A stretch of 64,000 bases of DNA from contig NZ_CP070225.1 in assembly GCF_021631985.1 (NCBI RefSeq), forward strand, positions 1,612,001 through 1,676,000, in the 5' to 3' direction. Source of the DNA: Sandaracinus amylolyticus. Lineage in GTDB: Bacteria > Myxococcota_A > Polyangia > Polyangiales > Sandaracinaceae. The position numbers and the translations under genes are program-made. Shown in pieces: positions 19,564 to 30,800 of this stretch. Below the pieces are notes generated by a model that saw only the letters and a program-made list of their open reading frames with translations, was not told the DNA's origin and made no database searches. Within the stretch, counting starts at the first letter, position 1, and every line of letters begins with the position of its first letter.

Positions 19564-20379
19564 GTGAGCGGCTGGCCCCGAAGCGTCGAGCGTGGACACC
19601 CGCTCGAGCGGCGCGTCCCCGGCGCTCCCCAGCGGCTCGTGTACGGCGCTGCGCGCGAGGTCGAGATCCACCCCGATCGCGAGGCCCTCGTGGATGCCGC
19701 GGCGGAGCACGTCGTGGCGCTCGCGCGCGCCGCGGTGGCCGCGCGCGGTCGCTTCACGATCGCGCTCGCCGGAGGAGGAACCCCGCGGCCCGTGTACGAG
19801 CGGCTCGCGCACCCCACGTTCGCGTGCCGCATCGACTGGTCGCGCGCTCGAATCTTCTTCGGCGACGAGCGGTGTGTGCCGCCCGATCATCCGGAGTCGA
19901 ACTATCGAATGGTGCGCGAGGCGCTCCTCGACCGCGTGCCGATCGACCCCGCGAACGTGCACCGCATCGCGGGCGAGGACGATCCCGAGAAGGCCGCTCG
20001 CGACTACGAGCAGACGCTGCGCGAGCAGCTCGACGGCAGCTTCGATCTCGTGCTCCTCGGGATGGGCGACGACGGGCACACCGCCTCGCTCTTCCCGGGC
20101 TCGCCGGCGCTCGACGAAGCGCGTCGCTGGGTCCTGCCGACCGAGAGCACGCGCCCGCACCCGATGTGGCGCATCACGCTCACGCCGGTCGTCATCGACG
20201 CGGCGGCCGCGGTCACGTTCCTCGTCGCCGGCGCGAGCAAGGCCGAGCGCTTGCGAGAGGTGCTGGAGGGCGGTGCCGGCGCGGAGAGCCTGCCCGCCGC
20301 GCGCATCCGCCCCACCGACGGCGCGCTCCGCTGGATGGTCGACGCCGACGCCGCGTCGCAGCTGCGGAGGCGCCCGTGA
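19564..20379 (+). CDS. pgl: 6-phosphogluconolactonase
   Basis: The enzyme hydrolyses 6-phosphogluconolactone to 6-phosphogluconate, the second step of the oxidative pentose phosphate pathway. The 271-residue product shows the Pgl/NagB-fold motifs: LAGGGTPRPVYERL, FFGDERCVPPDHPESNY and GMGDDGHTASLFPG. The last contains the catalytic histidine of the family. The N-terminus is about 30 residues longer than usual if the GTG at 19564 is used; a shorter start is possible. It is the first of six overlapping genes, and its TGA overlaps the rpiA GTG. Confidence 0.92.
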   Translation: MSGWPRSVERGHPLERRVPGAPQRLVYGAAREVEIHPDREALVDAAAEHVVALARAAVAARGRFTIALAGGGTPRPVYERLAHPTFACRIDWSRARIFFGDERCVPPDHPESNYRMVREALLDRVPIDPANVHRIAGEDDPEKAARDYEQTLREQLDGSFDLVLLGMGDDGHTASLFPGSPALDEARRWVLPTESTRPHPMWRITLTPVVIDAAAAVTFLVAGASKAERLREVLEGGAGAESLPAARIRPTDGALRWMVDADAASQLRRRP

Positions 20380-21086
20380 CCTCGCCCGAGGCGTGGAAGC
20401 GCGCGGCGGCGGAGCACGCTGCGGACTGGGTGCGCTCGGGGATGGTCGTCGGCCTCGGCGCAGGCTCGACCGCGGAGCTCGCGCTGCGACGGATCGCGTC
20501 GCTGCTCGCGCGCGGAGCGCTGTCCGACATCCTCGGCGTGCCCTGCTCGCGCGCGGTGGGCGAGGCCGCCGCACGGCTCGGGGTTCCGCTCACGACGCTC
20601 GAGGCGCATCCGGTGATCGATCTGACGATCGACGGCGCCGACGAGGTCGACGCGTCGTTCGCGCTGGTGAAGGGCGCGGGCGGAGCGCTGCTGCACGAGA
20701 AGATCGTCGCGCAGGCGAGCCGTCGCGAGGTCATCGTCGTCGACGCGTCGAAGCCGTCGCCGTGCATCGGCACGCGCTGCGCGCTGCCGGTGGAGGTCGT
20801 GCCCTTCGGCTGGCGCACCGAGGCGCTCTTCCTCGAGTCGCTCGGCGCGCGCGTGCAGGTCCGAGCCGCGGCATCGGGCGCGCCGTTCCGCACCGACGAG
20901 GACAACATGATCCTCGACTGCGAGCTCGGGCCGATCCGCGCGCCGCACGAGCTCTCGCGCAGGCTCGCCGAGCGCGCCGGCATCGTCGAGCACGGGCTCT
21001 TCCTCGACCTCGCGACGGATCTCGTCATCGGCGGCGCGGACGGAGTTCGTCACCTCACGCGCGCAGACGAAGGAGCACGGACATGA
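20376..21086 (+). CDS. rpiA: Ribose-5-phosphate isomerase A
   Basis: This enzyme interconverts ribulose-5-phosphate and ribose-5-phosphate. The 236-residue length is typical of RpiA. Motifs seen: [13 protein letters not shown] (phosphate binding), [10 protein letters not shown] and [11 protein letters not shown], the last two holding the family's catalytic Asp, Glu and Lys residues. The GTG at 20376 shares four bases with the pgl stop, and its own stop overlaps the gnd ATG. With gnd and tkt next to it, ribose-5-phosphate made by the oxidative branch can go directly to the transketolase. Confidence 0.93.
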   Translation: MTSPEAWKRAAAEHAADWVRSGMVVGLGAGSTAELALRRIASLLARGALSDILGVPCSRAVGEAAARLGVPLTTLEAHPVIDLTIDGADEVDASFALVKGAGGALLHEKIVAQASRREVIVVDASKPSPCIGTRCALPVEVVPFGWRTEALFLESLGARVQVRAAASGAPFRTDEDNMILDCELGPIRAPHELSRRLAERAGIVEHGLFLDLATDLVIGGADGVRHLTRADEGART

Positions 21087-22096
21087 GGATCGGCATCATG
21101 GGACTGGGGCGGATGGGCGCGAACATGGCGGCCCGGCTCGTCGAGGCCGGGCACGAGGTCGTCGCGTGGAACCGCTCTCCGGCGCCCGTCGAGGCGCTCG
21201 TGAAGCAGGGCGCGATCGGCGCGGCCAGCATCGAGGATCTCGTCGCGCGGCTCGAGCCGCCGCGCGCGATCTGGCTGATGGTCCCCGCCGGCGTGGTCGA
21301 CGACATGATCGCGACGCTGCGTCGTCTGCTCGCTCGCGGCGACGTGATCATCGACGGCGGGAACTCGCATTACCGCGAAGATCTCCGCCGCGCGAAGACG
21401 CTCGCCGAGGACGGCATCCACTTCGTCGACGTCGGCACCTCGGGCGGCGTGTGGGGGCGACACCGCGGCTACTGCCAGATGATCGGCGGCGAGCGCGAGA
21501 TCGTGCAGCGCCTCGATCCGATCTTCGCAGCGCTCGCGCCGCCGCTCGATGCCGCACCGCGCACCGCTGGTCGCACCGGCGCGCCGACGACCGCGGAGCA
21601 CGGCTATCTGCACTGCGGGCCGCACGGCGCCGGGCACTTCGTGAAGATGGTGCACAACGGCATCGAGTACGGGCTCATGGGCGCCTACGCCGAAGGGATG
21701 AACATCCTGAGGCACGCGAACGTGGGCAACGCGCAGCACAGCGTGGACGCCGAGACGACGCCGCTCGAGAGCCCCGAGCTCTATCGGTACGACTTCGATC
21801 TCCCGGCGATCGCCGAGCTGTGGAGGCGCGGCAGCGTCGTCGCGTCGTGGCTGCTCGATCTGATCGCATCGGCGCTCGAGCGCGATCCCGATCTCCGCGA
21901 CTTCCAGGGGCGCGTCTCCGACTCGGGCGAGGGGCGCTGGACGCTCAAGGCCGCGATCGACGAGAGCGTGCCCGCGCCGATCCTCTCGACGGCGCTCGGC
22001 GAGCGCTTCGCCTCGCGCGGCGAGGCCGACTACGCGCACCGCTTGCTCTCGGCGATGCGCCGCGAGTTCGGCGGCCACGAGGAGAAGCGGCCGTGA
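21083..22096 (+). CDS. gnd: 6-phosphogluconate dehydrogenase, decarboxylating (short form)
   Basis: The 337-residue enzyme oxidises and decarboxylates 6-phosphogluconate to ribulose-5-phosphate. It begins with a Rossmann motif ([14 protein letters not shown]); [11 protein letters not shown] and [19 protein letters not shown], with the catalytic Lys and the substrate-binding Asn, follow. The length matches the short-form (often NAD-preferring) family rather than the 470-residue NADP enzyme. Directly after the first beta strand-helix the residues are WNRS (near position 26), which leaves the cofactor preference open. A loop near residues 150-170 ([18 protein letters not shown]) looks like an insertion. 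AAGGAG precedes the ATG, which overlaps the rpiA stop. Confidence 0.92.
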   Translation: MRIGIMGLGRMGANMAARLVEAGHEVVAWNRSPAPVEALVKQGAIGAASIEDLVARLEPPRAIWLMVPAGVVDDMIATLRRLLARGDVIIDGGNSHYREDLRRAKTLAEDGIHFVDVGTSGGVWGRHRGYCQMIGGEREIVQRLDPIFAALAPPLDAAPRTAGRTGAPTTAEHGYLHCGPHGAGHFVKMVHNGIEYGLMGAYAEGMNILRHANVGNAQHSVDAETTPLESPELYRYDFDLPAIAELWRRGSVVASWLLDLIASALERDPDLRDFQGRVSDSGEGRWTLKAAIDESVPAPILSTALGERFASRGEADYAHRLLSAMRREFGGHEEKRP

Positions 22097-23490
22097 GCGC
22101 GCCTCCGCGCTCCGATGCGCTGGTCGTGTTCGGCGCCACCGGCGACCTCGCGTACAAGAAGATCTTCCCGGCGCTCCAGGCCATGGTGCGTCACGGCACG
22201 CTCGACGTGCCGGTGGTCGCGGTCGGTCGCGCCGAGCGCTCGATCGACGACCTGCGCAACCGCGTGCGCGAGAGCCTCGAGAAGTCCGGAGGGCTCGATC
22301 GCGCCGCGTTCGAGAAGCTCGCTTCGCTGCTGCGCTACGCGCCGGTCGACTTCACCGATCCGCAGGGCTTCGGCGGCCTCAAGCGCGGGCTCGCAGGGGT
22401 CGAGCGGCCGCTCCTCTATCTCGCGATCCCGCCGAGCGTCTTCGCGACCGCGGTCGCCGGCCTGCACCGCGCGGGCTGCACCGCCGCCGCGCGCGTCGCG
22501 CTCGAGAAGCCGTTCGGCCGCGACCTCGCGTCGGCACGCGCGCTCGACGCGATCCTCCACGAGGTCTTCGACGAGTCGTCGATCTTCCGCATCGACCACT
22601 ACCTCGGGAAGGAGCCGGTGCAGAACCTGCTCTACTTCCGCTTCGCCAACGCGTTCCTCGAGCCCCTGTGGAACCGCGACTTCGTGAGCAGCGTGCACGT
22701 CACGATGGCGGAGCGCTTCGGGGTCGAGGGGCGCGGCAGCTTCTACGAAGAGGCGGGCGCGATCCGCGACGTCCTCCAGAACCATCTGCTGCAGGTGATC
22801 GCGATCCTCGCGATGGACGGGCCGGTCGGACAGGACGTCGAGGCGATCCGCGACGAGAAGGCGCGCGTGCTCAAGGCGATCGCGCCGATCGAGCCCGCGC
22901 AGGCGGTGCGCGGACAGTATCGCGGCTACCGCGAGGAGCGCGGCGTCGCGCCGAAGTCGATGGTCGAGACCTTCGCCGCGGTCACGCTGCGCGTCGACAC
23001 GTGGCGATGGGCCGACGTGCCGTTCTTCGTGCTCACCGGCAAGCACCTGCCCGCGACGCTGACGGAGGTGATCGTCGAGCTGAAGCGACCGCCGCGCGAC
23101 ATCTTCGGCGAGCACGTCCGCTGCGCCGACTACTTCCGGTTCCGGCTCGGGCCCGAGGTCGTCATCGCGCTCGGCATGCGCGTCAAACGCCCGGGGATCA
23201 CCTCGGGCGAGACGATGGTCGGGCATCCGCGCGAGCTGCGCGCATCGGAGGATCCGGCCACCGAGACGCTGCCCTACGAGCGGCTCCTCGGCGACGCGAT
23301 GCGCGGCGATCCCAGCCTCTTCGCGCGGCAGGACGCGATCGACGCGCAGTGGCGCGTCGTCGAGCCGGTGCTCGGCGACGTGGTCCCGCTGCACGTCTAC
23401 GAGCCGGGCACCTGGGGTCCGCCCGAGGCGCAGCGGCTCGCGCCCTCGGGCTGCATCGATCCGAACACGCTCACGAGGATGCCGTCATGA
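22093..23490 (+). CDS. zwf: Glucose-6-phosphate 1-dehydrogenase
   Basis: First enzyme of the oxidative pentose phosphate pathway; it makes 6-phosphogluconolactone and NAD(P)H. The 465-residue protein has the cofactor motif [13 protein letters not shown] at the N-terminus, EKPFGRDL, and the active-site signature [14 protein letters not shown] with the catalytic His and Lys. Later, FVLTGKHLP and the C-terminal [13 protein letters not shown] and PGTWGPP are conserved. The GTG start at 22093 shares four bases with the gnd stop. Gene order (pgl, rpiA, gnd, zwf) places zwf after the enzymes that use its product. Confidence 0.95.
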   Translation: MSAPPRSDALVVFGATGDLAYKKIFPALQAMVRHGTLDVPVVAVGRAERSIDDLRNRVRESLEKSGGLDRAAFEKLASLLRYAPVDFTDPQGFGGLKRGLAGVERPLLYLAIPPSVFATAVAGLHRAGCTAAARVALEKPFGRDLASARALDAILHEVFDESSIFRIDHYLGKEPVQNLLYFRFANAFLEPLWNRDFVSSVHVTMAERFGVEGRGSFYEEAGAIRDVLQNHLLQVIAILAMDGPVGQDVEAIRDEKARVLKAIAPIEPAQAVRGQYRGYREERGVAPKSMVETFAAVTLRVDTWRWADVPFFVLTGKHLPATLTEVIVELKRPPRDIFGEHVRCADYFRFRLGPEVVIALGMRVKRPGITSGETMVGHPRELRASEDPATETLPYERLLGDAMRGDPSLFARQDAIDAQWRVVEPVLGDVVPLHVYEPGTWGPPEAQRLAPSGCIDPNTLTRMPS

Positions 23491-25547
23491 AGGAGCGCGA
23501 GCTCGATCGGCTCTCGATCGACACGATCCGTTTCCTCGCCGTCGACGCGGTGCAGAAGGCGGGCTCGGGCCATCCGGGCCTTCCGCTCGACGCGGCGCCG
23601 ATGGCCTACGTGCTGTGGACTCGGTACCTCAAGCACAACCCCGCCGATCCGCGGTGGATCGATCGCGATCGCTTCGTGCTCTCGGCGGGGCACGGCTCGG
23701 CGCTGCTCTACGCGCTCCTGCACCTCACCGGGTACGAGGAGATGACGCTCGAGCAGCTCCAGCGGTTCCGGCAGTGGGGGAGCCTCACGCCGGGCCACCC
23801 CGAGTCGCATCTGGCCGGCTGCGTCGAGGCGTCGACGGGCCCGCTCGGACAAGGCATCGGCAACGCGCTCGGGATGGCGATCGCGGAGGCGCACCTCGCC
23901 GCGCGCTTCAATCGACCGGGCCACGAGCTCTTCGATCACTTCACGTACGTCATCGCGAGCGATGGCGACATGATGGAGGGCGTCCAAGCCGAGGCGGCGT
24001 CGCTCGCCGGACACCTCGCGCTCGGCAAGCTGATCGTCCTCTACGACTCGAACCGCGTGACGCTCTCGGGGACGACGTCGATCACGTTCACCGAGGACGT
24101 CGCGGCGCGCTACCAGGCGTACGGATGGCACGTGCAGCGCGTCGACGACGGCAACGACGTCGACGCGTTGTCGCGCGCGATCCGCGCGGCGCGCGAGGCG
24201 AAGACACAGCCCTCGCTGATCTCGGTGCGGACGGTGCTCGGCTTCGGTGCGCCGACCAAGGCCGGCACCTTCGAGGCGCACGGCAACCCGCTCGGCGACG
24301 ACGAAGTGAAGAGGACGAAGGCGCACCTCGGCTGGCCCGAGGAGCCGCCCTTCTTCCTGCCGCGCGAAGCGCTCGCGCACCTCCGCTCCGCGCTGGAGCG
24401 CGGAAAGACCGCGCAAGACGGATGGAAGCGGCGCTTCGCCGACTATCGGAAGGCGTTCCCCGAGCTCGCCGCAGAGATCGAGCGCCGCTTCCGCGCCGAG
24501 CTTCCGGCAGGATGGGGCGAGGGCCTCCCGCAGCTCCCCACCGACGCGAAGGGCATGGCGACGCGCAAGGCGTCGGAGACGGTGCTGCAGTCGCTCGCCC
24601 AGCGCGTGCCCGAGCTCGTCGGCGGCTCGGGCGATCTCGATCCGTCGACCTTCACGTGGCTCAAGCAGGACGGCGACTTCGAGCCGCCGCAGCGCTACGA
24701 CGCGAGCGCGCAGGGAACCGTCGGCGGCGGATGGAGCTACGGCGGACGCAACATCCACTTCGGCGTGCGCGAGCACGCGATGGGCGCTGCGGTGAGCGGC
24801 CTCGCGTACCACGGCGGGCTCGTCCCGTTCGGCGCGACGTTCCTCGTGTTCTCCGACTACATGCGCGCGTCGATCCGCCTCTCGGCGATCGCGCGCCTCC
24901 ACACGATCTGGGTCTTCACGCACGACAGCATCGCGGTGGGCGAGGACGGACCCACGCACCAGCCCGTCGAGCACCTGCTCGCGCTGCGCGCGATCCCGGG
25001 GCTCGTCGTGCTCCGCCCCGCGGACGCGAACGAGACGCGCTGCGCGTGGCAGGTCGCGCTCGAGCGCAAGGAGGGCCCGACCGCGCTCGCGCTCACGCGA
25101 CAGCACGTGCCGACGCTCGATCGCGGCGTCTACGCGCCCGCCGAAGGGCTGCGGCGCGGCGCGTACGTGCTGAACCCCGATCGCACCGATCCCGAGATCA
25201 TCCTGATCGGCACCGGCTCCGAGGTGTCGCTCGTCGTCGCGGCCGAGCGCGTGCTGCGCGATCGCGGCGTGCGAGCACGCGTCGTCTCGATGCCCTCGTG
25301 GGAGCTCTTCGAGGCCGAGAGCGCGGAGTATCGCGAGCGGGTGCTGCCCTCGTCCCTCACCGCGCGCCTGGCGGTGGAAGCGGGGCGCGCGCTCGGCTGG
25401 GATCGCTGGGTCGGATCGTCGGGCGCCGTCGTCTCCGTCGATCGTTTCGGCGCGTCGGCGAAGGGCGACGTCGTGATGCAGGAGTACGGCTTCACCGTCG
25501 ACCACGTCGTCGCGCGCGCGCTCGCGCTGCTCGGGCGGCCCGCATGA
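23487..25547 (+). CDS. tkt: Transketolase
   Basis: The 686-residue thiamine-diphosphate enzyme transfers two-carbon units between sugar phosphates. Seen in order: [49 protein letters not shown], the ThDP/Mg motif [11 protein letters not shown] (normally GDG..EG), the pyrimidine domain with GVREHAMGA and FVFSDYMR-type sequence, [16 protein letters not shown], and a C-terminal domain starting near residue 540. Length and motifs fit a full enzyme. The ATG overlaps the zwf stop (ATGA), and the gene's own stop overlaps the HAD gene. No transaldolase or ribulose-phosphate epimerase is in this window, so the non-oxidative branch is completed elsewhere. Confidence 0.95.
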   Translation: MKERELDRLSIDTIRFLAVDAVQKAGSGHPGLPLDAAPMAYVLWTRYLKHNPADPRWIDRDRFVLSAGHGSALLYALLHLTGYEEMTLEQLQRFRQWGSLTPGHPESHLAGCVEASTGPLGQGIGNALGMAIAEAHLAARFNRPGHELFDHFTYVIASDGDMMEGVQAEAASLAGHLALGKLIVLYDSNRVTLSGTTSITFTEDVAARYQAYGWHVQRVDDGNDVDALSRAIRAAREAKTQPSLISVRTVLGFGAPTKAGTFEAHGNPLGDDEVKRTKAHLGWPEEPPFFLPREALAHLRSALERGKTAQDGWKRRFADYRKAFPELAAEIERRFRAELPAGWGEGLPQLPTDAKGMATRKASETVLQSLAQRVPELVGGSGDLDPSTFTWLKQDGDFEPPQRYDASAQGTVGGGWSYGGRNIHFGVREHAMGAAVSGLAYHGGLVPFGATFLVFSDYMRASIRLSAIARLHTIWVFTHDSIAVGEDGPTHQPVEHLLALRAIPGLVVLRPADANETRCAWQVALERKEGPTALALTRQHVPTLDRGVYAPAEGLRRGAYVLNPDRTDPEIILIGTGSEVSLVVAAERVLRDRGVRARVVSMPSWELFEAESAEYRERVLPSSLTARLAVEAGRALGWDRWVGSSGAVVSVDRFGASAKGDVVMQEYGFTVDHVVARALALLGRPA

Positions 25548-27097
25548 GCGGCGACATCGAGCTCGTGCTCGCCGACGTCGACGGGACGATCGTCACCGCG
25601 TCGAAGGAGCTCACGTCGCGCACGCGCGAGGCGGCGCGCCGGCTGCGCGAGCACGGCATCGAGCTCGCGATCACGAGCGGCCGCCCTCCGCGCGGGATGG
25701 CGATGCTCGTCGAGCCGCTCGGGCTCACCGCGCCGATCGCCGGGTTCAACGGTGGGCTCGTCGTCGAGCCCGATCTGCACACCGTCATCGAGCAGCGCAC
25801 GCTGCCGCTCGCGGTCTCGGTCGAGGTCGTCGAGCTGCTCCTCCGCGCCGGTCTCGACGTCTGGGTCTACCGGGGCGAGGAGTGGTTCGTGCGTGATCGC
25901 GACGCGCCGCACGTCGCGCACGAGCAAGCGACGGTGCGGTTCGCGCCGACCGTGATCGCCGACGTCGGCACGGTGCTCGAGGGCGCCGTGAAGATCGTCG
26001 GCGTCGGCGACGATCACGCGCACGTCGCGCGCTGCGAGGCCGCTCTGCGCGAGCGCGTCGCAGGGCTCGCGTCGGCCGCGCGCTCGCAGCCCTATTACCT
26101 CGACGTCACGCATCCCGACGCCAACAAGGGCATGGTGGCGCGCGACCTCGCGCGCAGGCTGCACGTCCCGCTCTCGCGCATCGCGTCGATCGGCGACATG
26201 CCCACCGACGTGCTGATGTTCGGCGTGACCGGCACGAGCATCGCGATGGGCAACGCGAGCTCCGACGTGCAGCGGTGCGCGCGCTTCGTCACCGACTCGA
26301 ACGACGACGAGGGGTTCGCGCGCGCCATCGAGCGCTTCGTGCTCCCGGGCACCGCGGCGCCCCACGCGAAGCTCGGCGTGCCCTCGGTCGTGCGCGCGCT
26401 GCTCTTCGATCTCGACGGCGTGCTCACGCAGACCGCGGTGGTCCACGCCGCTGCGTGGAAGCAGGCGTTCGACGAGCACCTGCGCGCGCGCGGCGGGCCC
26501 TTCGTCCCGTTCGACGTCGCGGCCGACTACGAGCACCACGTCGACGGCAAGCCGCGCATCGAAGGAGCGCGCGCGTTCCTCGCGGCGCGCGGCATCGTGC
26601 TCCCGGAGGGCGACCACACCGATCCGCCGGGCGCGCCGACGCTGCACGGTGTCGCCCGTCGCAAGAACGACCTCCTCGTGGAGCTGCTCCACGCGCGCCC
26701 GATCGCGACGTACGAAGGCTCGGTGCGCTACGTCCGCGCGGCGCGCGCCGCGGGTCTGGGCACCGCGGTGGTCTCGTCGAGCGAGCACTGCCGAGAGATC
26801 CTGGCCTCGGCGGGCATCGAGCATCTCTTCGACGTGCGCGTCGACGGCATCGTGGCTGCGGCGCAGCACCTCGCGGGCAAGCCCGCGCCCGACACGTTCC
26901 TCGAGGCGGCGCACGCGCTCGCGGTCGAGCCGTCGCGCGCCGCAGTCTTCGAGGACGCGCTCGCCGGCGTGGAGGCGGGGCGCGCCGGGCACTTCGGCTT
27001 CGTGGTCGGCGTCGATCGTGTCGGCCACGCGGCCGCGTTGCGCAGCCACGGCGCGGACGTGGTGGTCGACGATCTGTCGGCGCTGCTCGACGTGTGA
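25544..27097 (+). CDS. Double HAD phosphatase: Cof-type domain fused to beta-phosphoglucomutase-type domain
   Basis: This 517-residue protein carries two complete HAD units. Residues 1-275 are of the Cof (HAD-IIB) type: [12 protein letters not shown] with the nucleophile Asp, TSGRPPRGM, and a late [11 protein letters not shown]. Residues 285-517 are of the beta-phosphoglucomutase (HAD-IA) type: [37 protein letters not shown] and [15 protein letters not shown]. The reactions are probably removal or transfer of phosphate on sugar phosphates. Coupling to the pentose phosphate genes by ATGA overlap suggests a role in recycling intermediates or in glucose-1-phosphate/6-phosphate exchange. I have not seen this exact fusion described. 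A pair of hairpins follows. Confidence 0.85.
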   Translation: MSGDIELVLADVDGTIVTASKELTSRTREAARRLREHGIELAITSGRPPRGMAMLVEPLGLTAPIAGFNGGLVVEPDLHTVIEQRTLPLAVSVEVVELLLRAGLDVWVYRGEEWFVRDRDAPHVAHEQATVRFAPTVIADVGTVLEGAVKIVGVGDDHAHVARCEAALRERVAGLASAARSQPYYLDVTHPDANKGMVARDLARRLHVPLSRIASIGDMPTDVLMFGVTGTSIAMGNASSDVQRCARFVTDSNDDEGFARAIERFVLPGTAAPHAKLGVPSVVRALLFDLDGVLTQTAVVHAAAWKQAFDEHLRARGGPFVPFDVAADYEHHVDGKPRIEGARAFLAARGIVLPEGDHTDPPGAPTLHGVARRKNDLLVELLHARPIATYEGSVRYVRAARAAGLGTAVVSSSEHCREILASAGIEHLFDVRVDGIVAAAQHLAGKPAPDTFLEAAHALAVEPSRAAVFEDALAGVEAGRAGHFGFVVGVDRVGHAAALRSHGADVVVDDLSALLDV

Positions 27098-27218
27098 AGG
27101 TTCGGAGCGCGACCGGGACGCGTGCAGCCCTTCCGGGAGCGCGTCGATGAATCGAGCCGGTTCCCGCGCGAGGGCAAGCGGGGTCGGGGCCCCGCGCGCA
27201 GCGTTCAGGGATGGGGGA

Positions 27219-27268
27219 CCCGATCCGGCTTCGCCGGTCGGGGGAAGGGGTCATCCATGACCCCTTCC
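27219..27268. terminator. Two adjacent hairpins between convergent genes
   Basis: The first hairpin pairs CCCGATCCGGC (27219-27229) with GCCGGTCGGG (27233-27242), with one bulged base. The second is a perfect 11-bp repeat: GGAAGGGGTCA at 27243-27253 and TGACCCCTTCC at 27258-27268, loop TCCA. Both lie between the end of the pentose phosphate operon and the convergent gene ending at 27275. A bidirectional terminator is likely, although no T-run follows. Confidence 0.6.
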
Positions 27269-27274
27269 GGAAAA

Positions 27275-27619
27275 TCAGTCGAGGGTCATGCGCACGCGGA
27301 CCATCACCTGACTGACGACGGTCTCGGGATCCAGGTGCGTGAACCGGATCTCGTGCTCGCTGAGGAAGTTGCTGACGAACGGCTGACCAGGAACGCCGTC
27401 GAGCCCGACGCGCAGATCACCGAGCGCGATGCCGTCGCCGAGGGTGCGCCCGAGATCGTCGAGCCCGGAGGGCGCTGGGGCGACGAGGTCGAGCGTGAGG
27501 TGGAGCGAGCCTGCGTCGAGCGACACCTCGCCCGCGCGCTCGAGCACGGCGCTCGGAAGGAGCAGCGCCGGCACCGGGAGCACGCCGCCGATGGCGAGGA
27601 GGAGAAGCAGACCCGACAT
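27275..27619 (-). CDS. Small exported protein of unknown function
   Basis: A 114-residue frame begins with a hydrophobic stretch (MSGLLLLLAIGGVLPVPALLL) that would act as a signal peptide or membrane anchor. The rest has alternating hydrophobic residues (SLHLTLDLVAP, LGDLRVGLDG, VVSQVMVRVRMTLD), suggesting a small beta-sandwich. The frame extends further upstream, to 27787, but that part has noncoding base composition and no ribosome site. The whole region is slightly AT-richer than its surroundings. Function unknown; a periplasmic location is inferred. The 27620-27862 gap to mfd shows a small dyad (TGTCGG at 27725 and CCGACA at 27736) but nothing else. Confidence 0.5.
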   Translation of the reverse strand: MSGLLLLLAIGGVLPVPALLLPSAVLERAGEVSLDAGSLHLTLDLVAPAPSGLDDLGRTLGDGIALGDLRVGLDGVPGQPFVSNFLSEHEIRFTHLDPETVVSQVMVRVRMTLD

Positions 27620-27862
27620 CTCGGTCGCGCGCTTATCACTTTCCGTGCCGTCGCGCCACACGCGCGATCCCGCACGAAAATTCCCCCGCATCGCCTCGAT
27701 CTGCCCGAACCGCGCCGACATCGGTGTCGGGATCTCCGACATCGTGTGAACCAGGTTTCTCGATCGACTGGCAACTCGCCCGGCCACCAGGGCGAACAGA
27801 TCACGCTCCGCTCCGCCAGCCCGCTACCCGAATGGCGAGGTCTTCCGAGACTCCCGCGCGGC

Positions 27863-30800
27863 CTACGAGGCCTTCTTCAGCTCCTCGACCTCACGAAGCA
27901 CCTGCTCCACGCGATCGAGCGCATCCCCCGCGAGCTCCACGCCGAAGCGCTTCGTCAGCTTCATGTCCGGCGACAGCCTCCACGGCGATCGCGGCAGCCC
28001 GACCTTCGCCATCACCTTCGCCGGATCCAGCGGCGTGTCCTCGCGCAGGTGCAGCGTCACGCGCTCGCGGTTCGCCTCGCATCCGAGCACGCGCAGCCCG
28101 CGCAGCACCGTCCGCAGCCCCATCGCGCGCACGAACGTCAGCGCCGCGGGCGGCGGCGGGCCGAAGCGGTCCTCCATCTCGCTCGCCAGATCCGCGACCT
28201 CGCTCTCGCTCTCCGCGTTCGCGAATCGCTTGTAGAACGAGAGCCGCAGCCCGACGTCGCTCACGTAGTCGTCCGGCAGGTAGAGCGGCTCGTCGAGCGT
28301 GATCTCGGTGTCCACCTCGTGGACGATCGGCTCGCCGCGCAGCTGCGCCACCGCGTCCTCCAGCATGTGCAGGAAGAGGTCGAACCCGACCGCCGCGAGG
28401 TTGCCGCTCTGCTCCGCGCCGAGCACGTCGCCCGCGCCGCGCAGCTCCATGTCGAGCGACGCGACCTGGAAGCCCGACCCGAGCTCGCTGAAGCGCTCGA
28501 GCGCCTCGATGCGCGCGCGCGCCTCGTCGGTCATCGCGTTCGGCGGCGGCGTCACGAGGTAGCAGTACGCGCGCTCGCGCGATCGACCGACGCGCCCTCG
28601 CAGCTGGTAGAGCTGCGCGAGCCCGAACGTGTCGGCGCGATCGATCAGGATCGTGTTCGCGCGCGGGATGTCGAGACCGCTCTCGATGATCGCCGTCGCG
28701 CAGAGGATGTCGAAACGCCCTGCGACGAAGTCCGTCATCGTCTGCTCGAGCGCGGCCTCGCCCATCTGTCCGTGCGCCACCGCGAAGCGCGCATCGGGCA
28801 CGAGCTGCTGCAGCTTCTGCGCGCGCTCGTAGAGGCCCTCGATGCGGTTGTAGACGAAGAAGCACTGACCGCCGCGCGCGAGCTCGCGCTGGATCGCTTC
28901 CTTCAGCAGGTGATCGTCCCAGCGCGTCACGAACGTGCGCACCGCGCGTCGATCCGCGGGCGGCGTCGTGATCAGCGAGAGATCCCGGAGCCCACCGACC
29001 GCGAGCTGCAGCGTGCGCGGGATCGGGGTCGCGGTCAGCGTCAGCACGTCGACCTCGGTGCGCAGCTTCTTGATGCGCTCCTTGTGCGTGACGCCGAAGC
29101 GCTGCTCCTCGTCGACGACGAGCAGCCCGAGATCCTTGAAGTGGATGTCCTTGCTGAGGAGGCGATGGGTGCCGACGACGATGTCGACCTTCCCCTCCTT
29201 GATGTCCGCGAGGATCTTCGCCTGGTCCTTGCTGTCGACGAAGCGCGAGAGCACCTCGATGCGCACCGGGTACTGCCGCATGCGCGCCGCGAACGTCTGG
29301 TAGTGCTGCTGCGCGAGCACGGTCGTCGGGCAGAGCACCGCGACCTGCCGCCCCATCAGCGCCACGCGGAACGCCGCGCGGATCGCGACCTCGGTCTTTC
29401 CGAAGCCGACGTCGCCGCAGACGATGCGATCCATCGGATGGCCGCGCTCGAGATCCGAGAGCACGTCCTCGATCGCCTTCATCTGATCGGCGGTCTCGTC
29501 GAACGGGAACGTCGCCTCGAACTCTGCGTACGTGCGGTCGGCAGGCCCGAGCGCGTTGCGCTTCGTCGCCGCGCGCTGCGCGTAGAGACGGAGCAGCTCG
29601 TCCGCCATCTCCTGGACGTGCTTCTTGACCTTCGCTTTCGTCTTCGCGAACGTCTGCCCGCCCAGCCGATCCATCTTCGGCGTGGCGCCCTCGCCGCCCG
29701 CGAACTTCTGGATCTGGTGCAGGCGCGTGACCGGCAGGAAGAGCCGATCGCCGCCCGCGTACTCGACGACGAGCACCTCGACGCTGGTCGCGGACACGCC
29801 GCGCAGCTCCTCGCCCTTCGTGAGCCCGAGCGTCTTCTTCTCGAGCCCGAGGTACTTGCCCACGCCGTGATCGACGTGGACGACGTAGTCGCCCGGCTGC
29901 AGCTGCCGCAGGTCCTCGACGAACGCGTCGCTGCTGCGCCGCTTCTTCTTTCCCGCGACCTCGCGACGGCGATGCGCGCGCGTGCCGAAGATCTCTTCTT
30001 CGGTCACCAGCGTGAGCGCCTCGGTCGCGACCACGAAGCCGCCACCGAGGCCGCCGATCACGATCTCCGCCTTGGCCTCGGAGCCGCCGCGCGGCGTCTT
30101 CCCCTCGAGCATCGACGGCGCGAACGGCGCGGGCTTGCCCGCGATCGGGATCTCGTAGCCGCGCAGCAGCGACGCGAGACGATCCGCCTGGGTCCGAGTG
30201 CGCGCGGCCATCAGCACGCGCATGCCCGCGTCGAGCCATGCGCGAGCGCGTGACGCGAGCGGTCGCAGCGCGTCGTCGCGCCCTTGTCCCTGTCGTCGCT
30301 GCGAGAGCTCGGTGGTGAGCGGCGTCTGATCCTCGGCGCCGAGATCGAGCACGTCGTCCGCGCGCTTCACGCTCTCGAGCGCGGCGAGCGGCGACTCGCC
30401 TTCTTCCGGCGTACCGAGCGCGGCGACGCGATGCACGATCGCGACGCGCCCGCTGGTCACGCGCGACGCGAGCTCGCTCTCGTCGGCGTAGAGCGCGTCC
30501 ATCGGGAACGCCGGCGCGCGCGACGCGATCTTCGCGGATCGATCCGCGTCCGCGGCCTCCATCTCCTCGCGCATCGCGCGCGTCACCGCCGTCGGGTCGA
30601 GCACCACGCTCGACGTGCCCGCCGGCAGGTAGTCGAAGAGGGTCTCGAGCCGCTCGTAGAACGCGGGCAGGAACCCCTCGATCCCGAGGAACGTGCGGCC
30701 GCTCTCGAGGTCGTCGATCAGCTGTCGCGTGTTGCGCGTCGGCATGTCGATCGCGTCGCAGAGATCGCGCACCCGAGTGCGCGCGAGCGCCATCTCCTCG

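Noticed and set aside
27122-30253. Long plus-strand frame opposite mfd
   Set aside because: mfd has complete helicase motifs on the minus strand; the opposite product is Arg/His/Leu noise.
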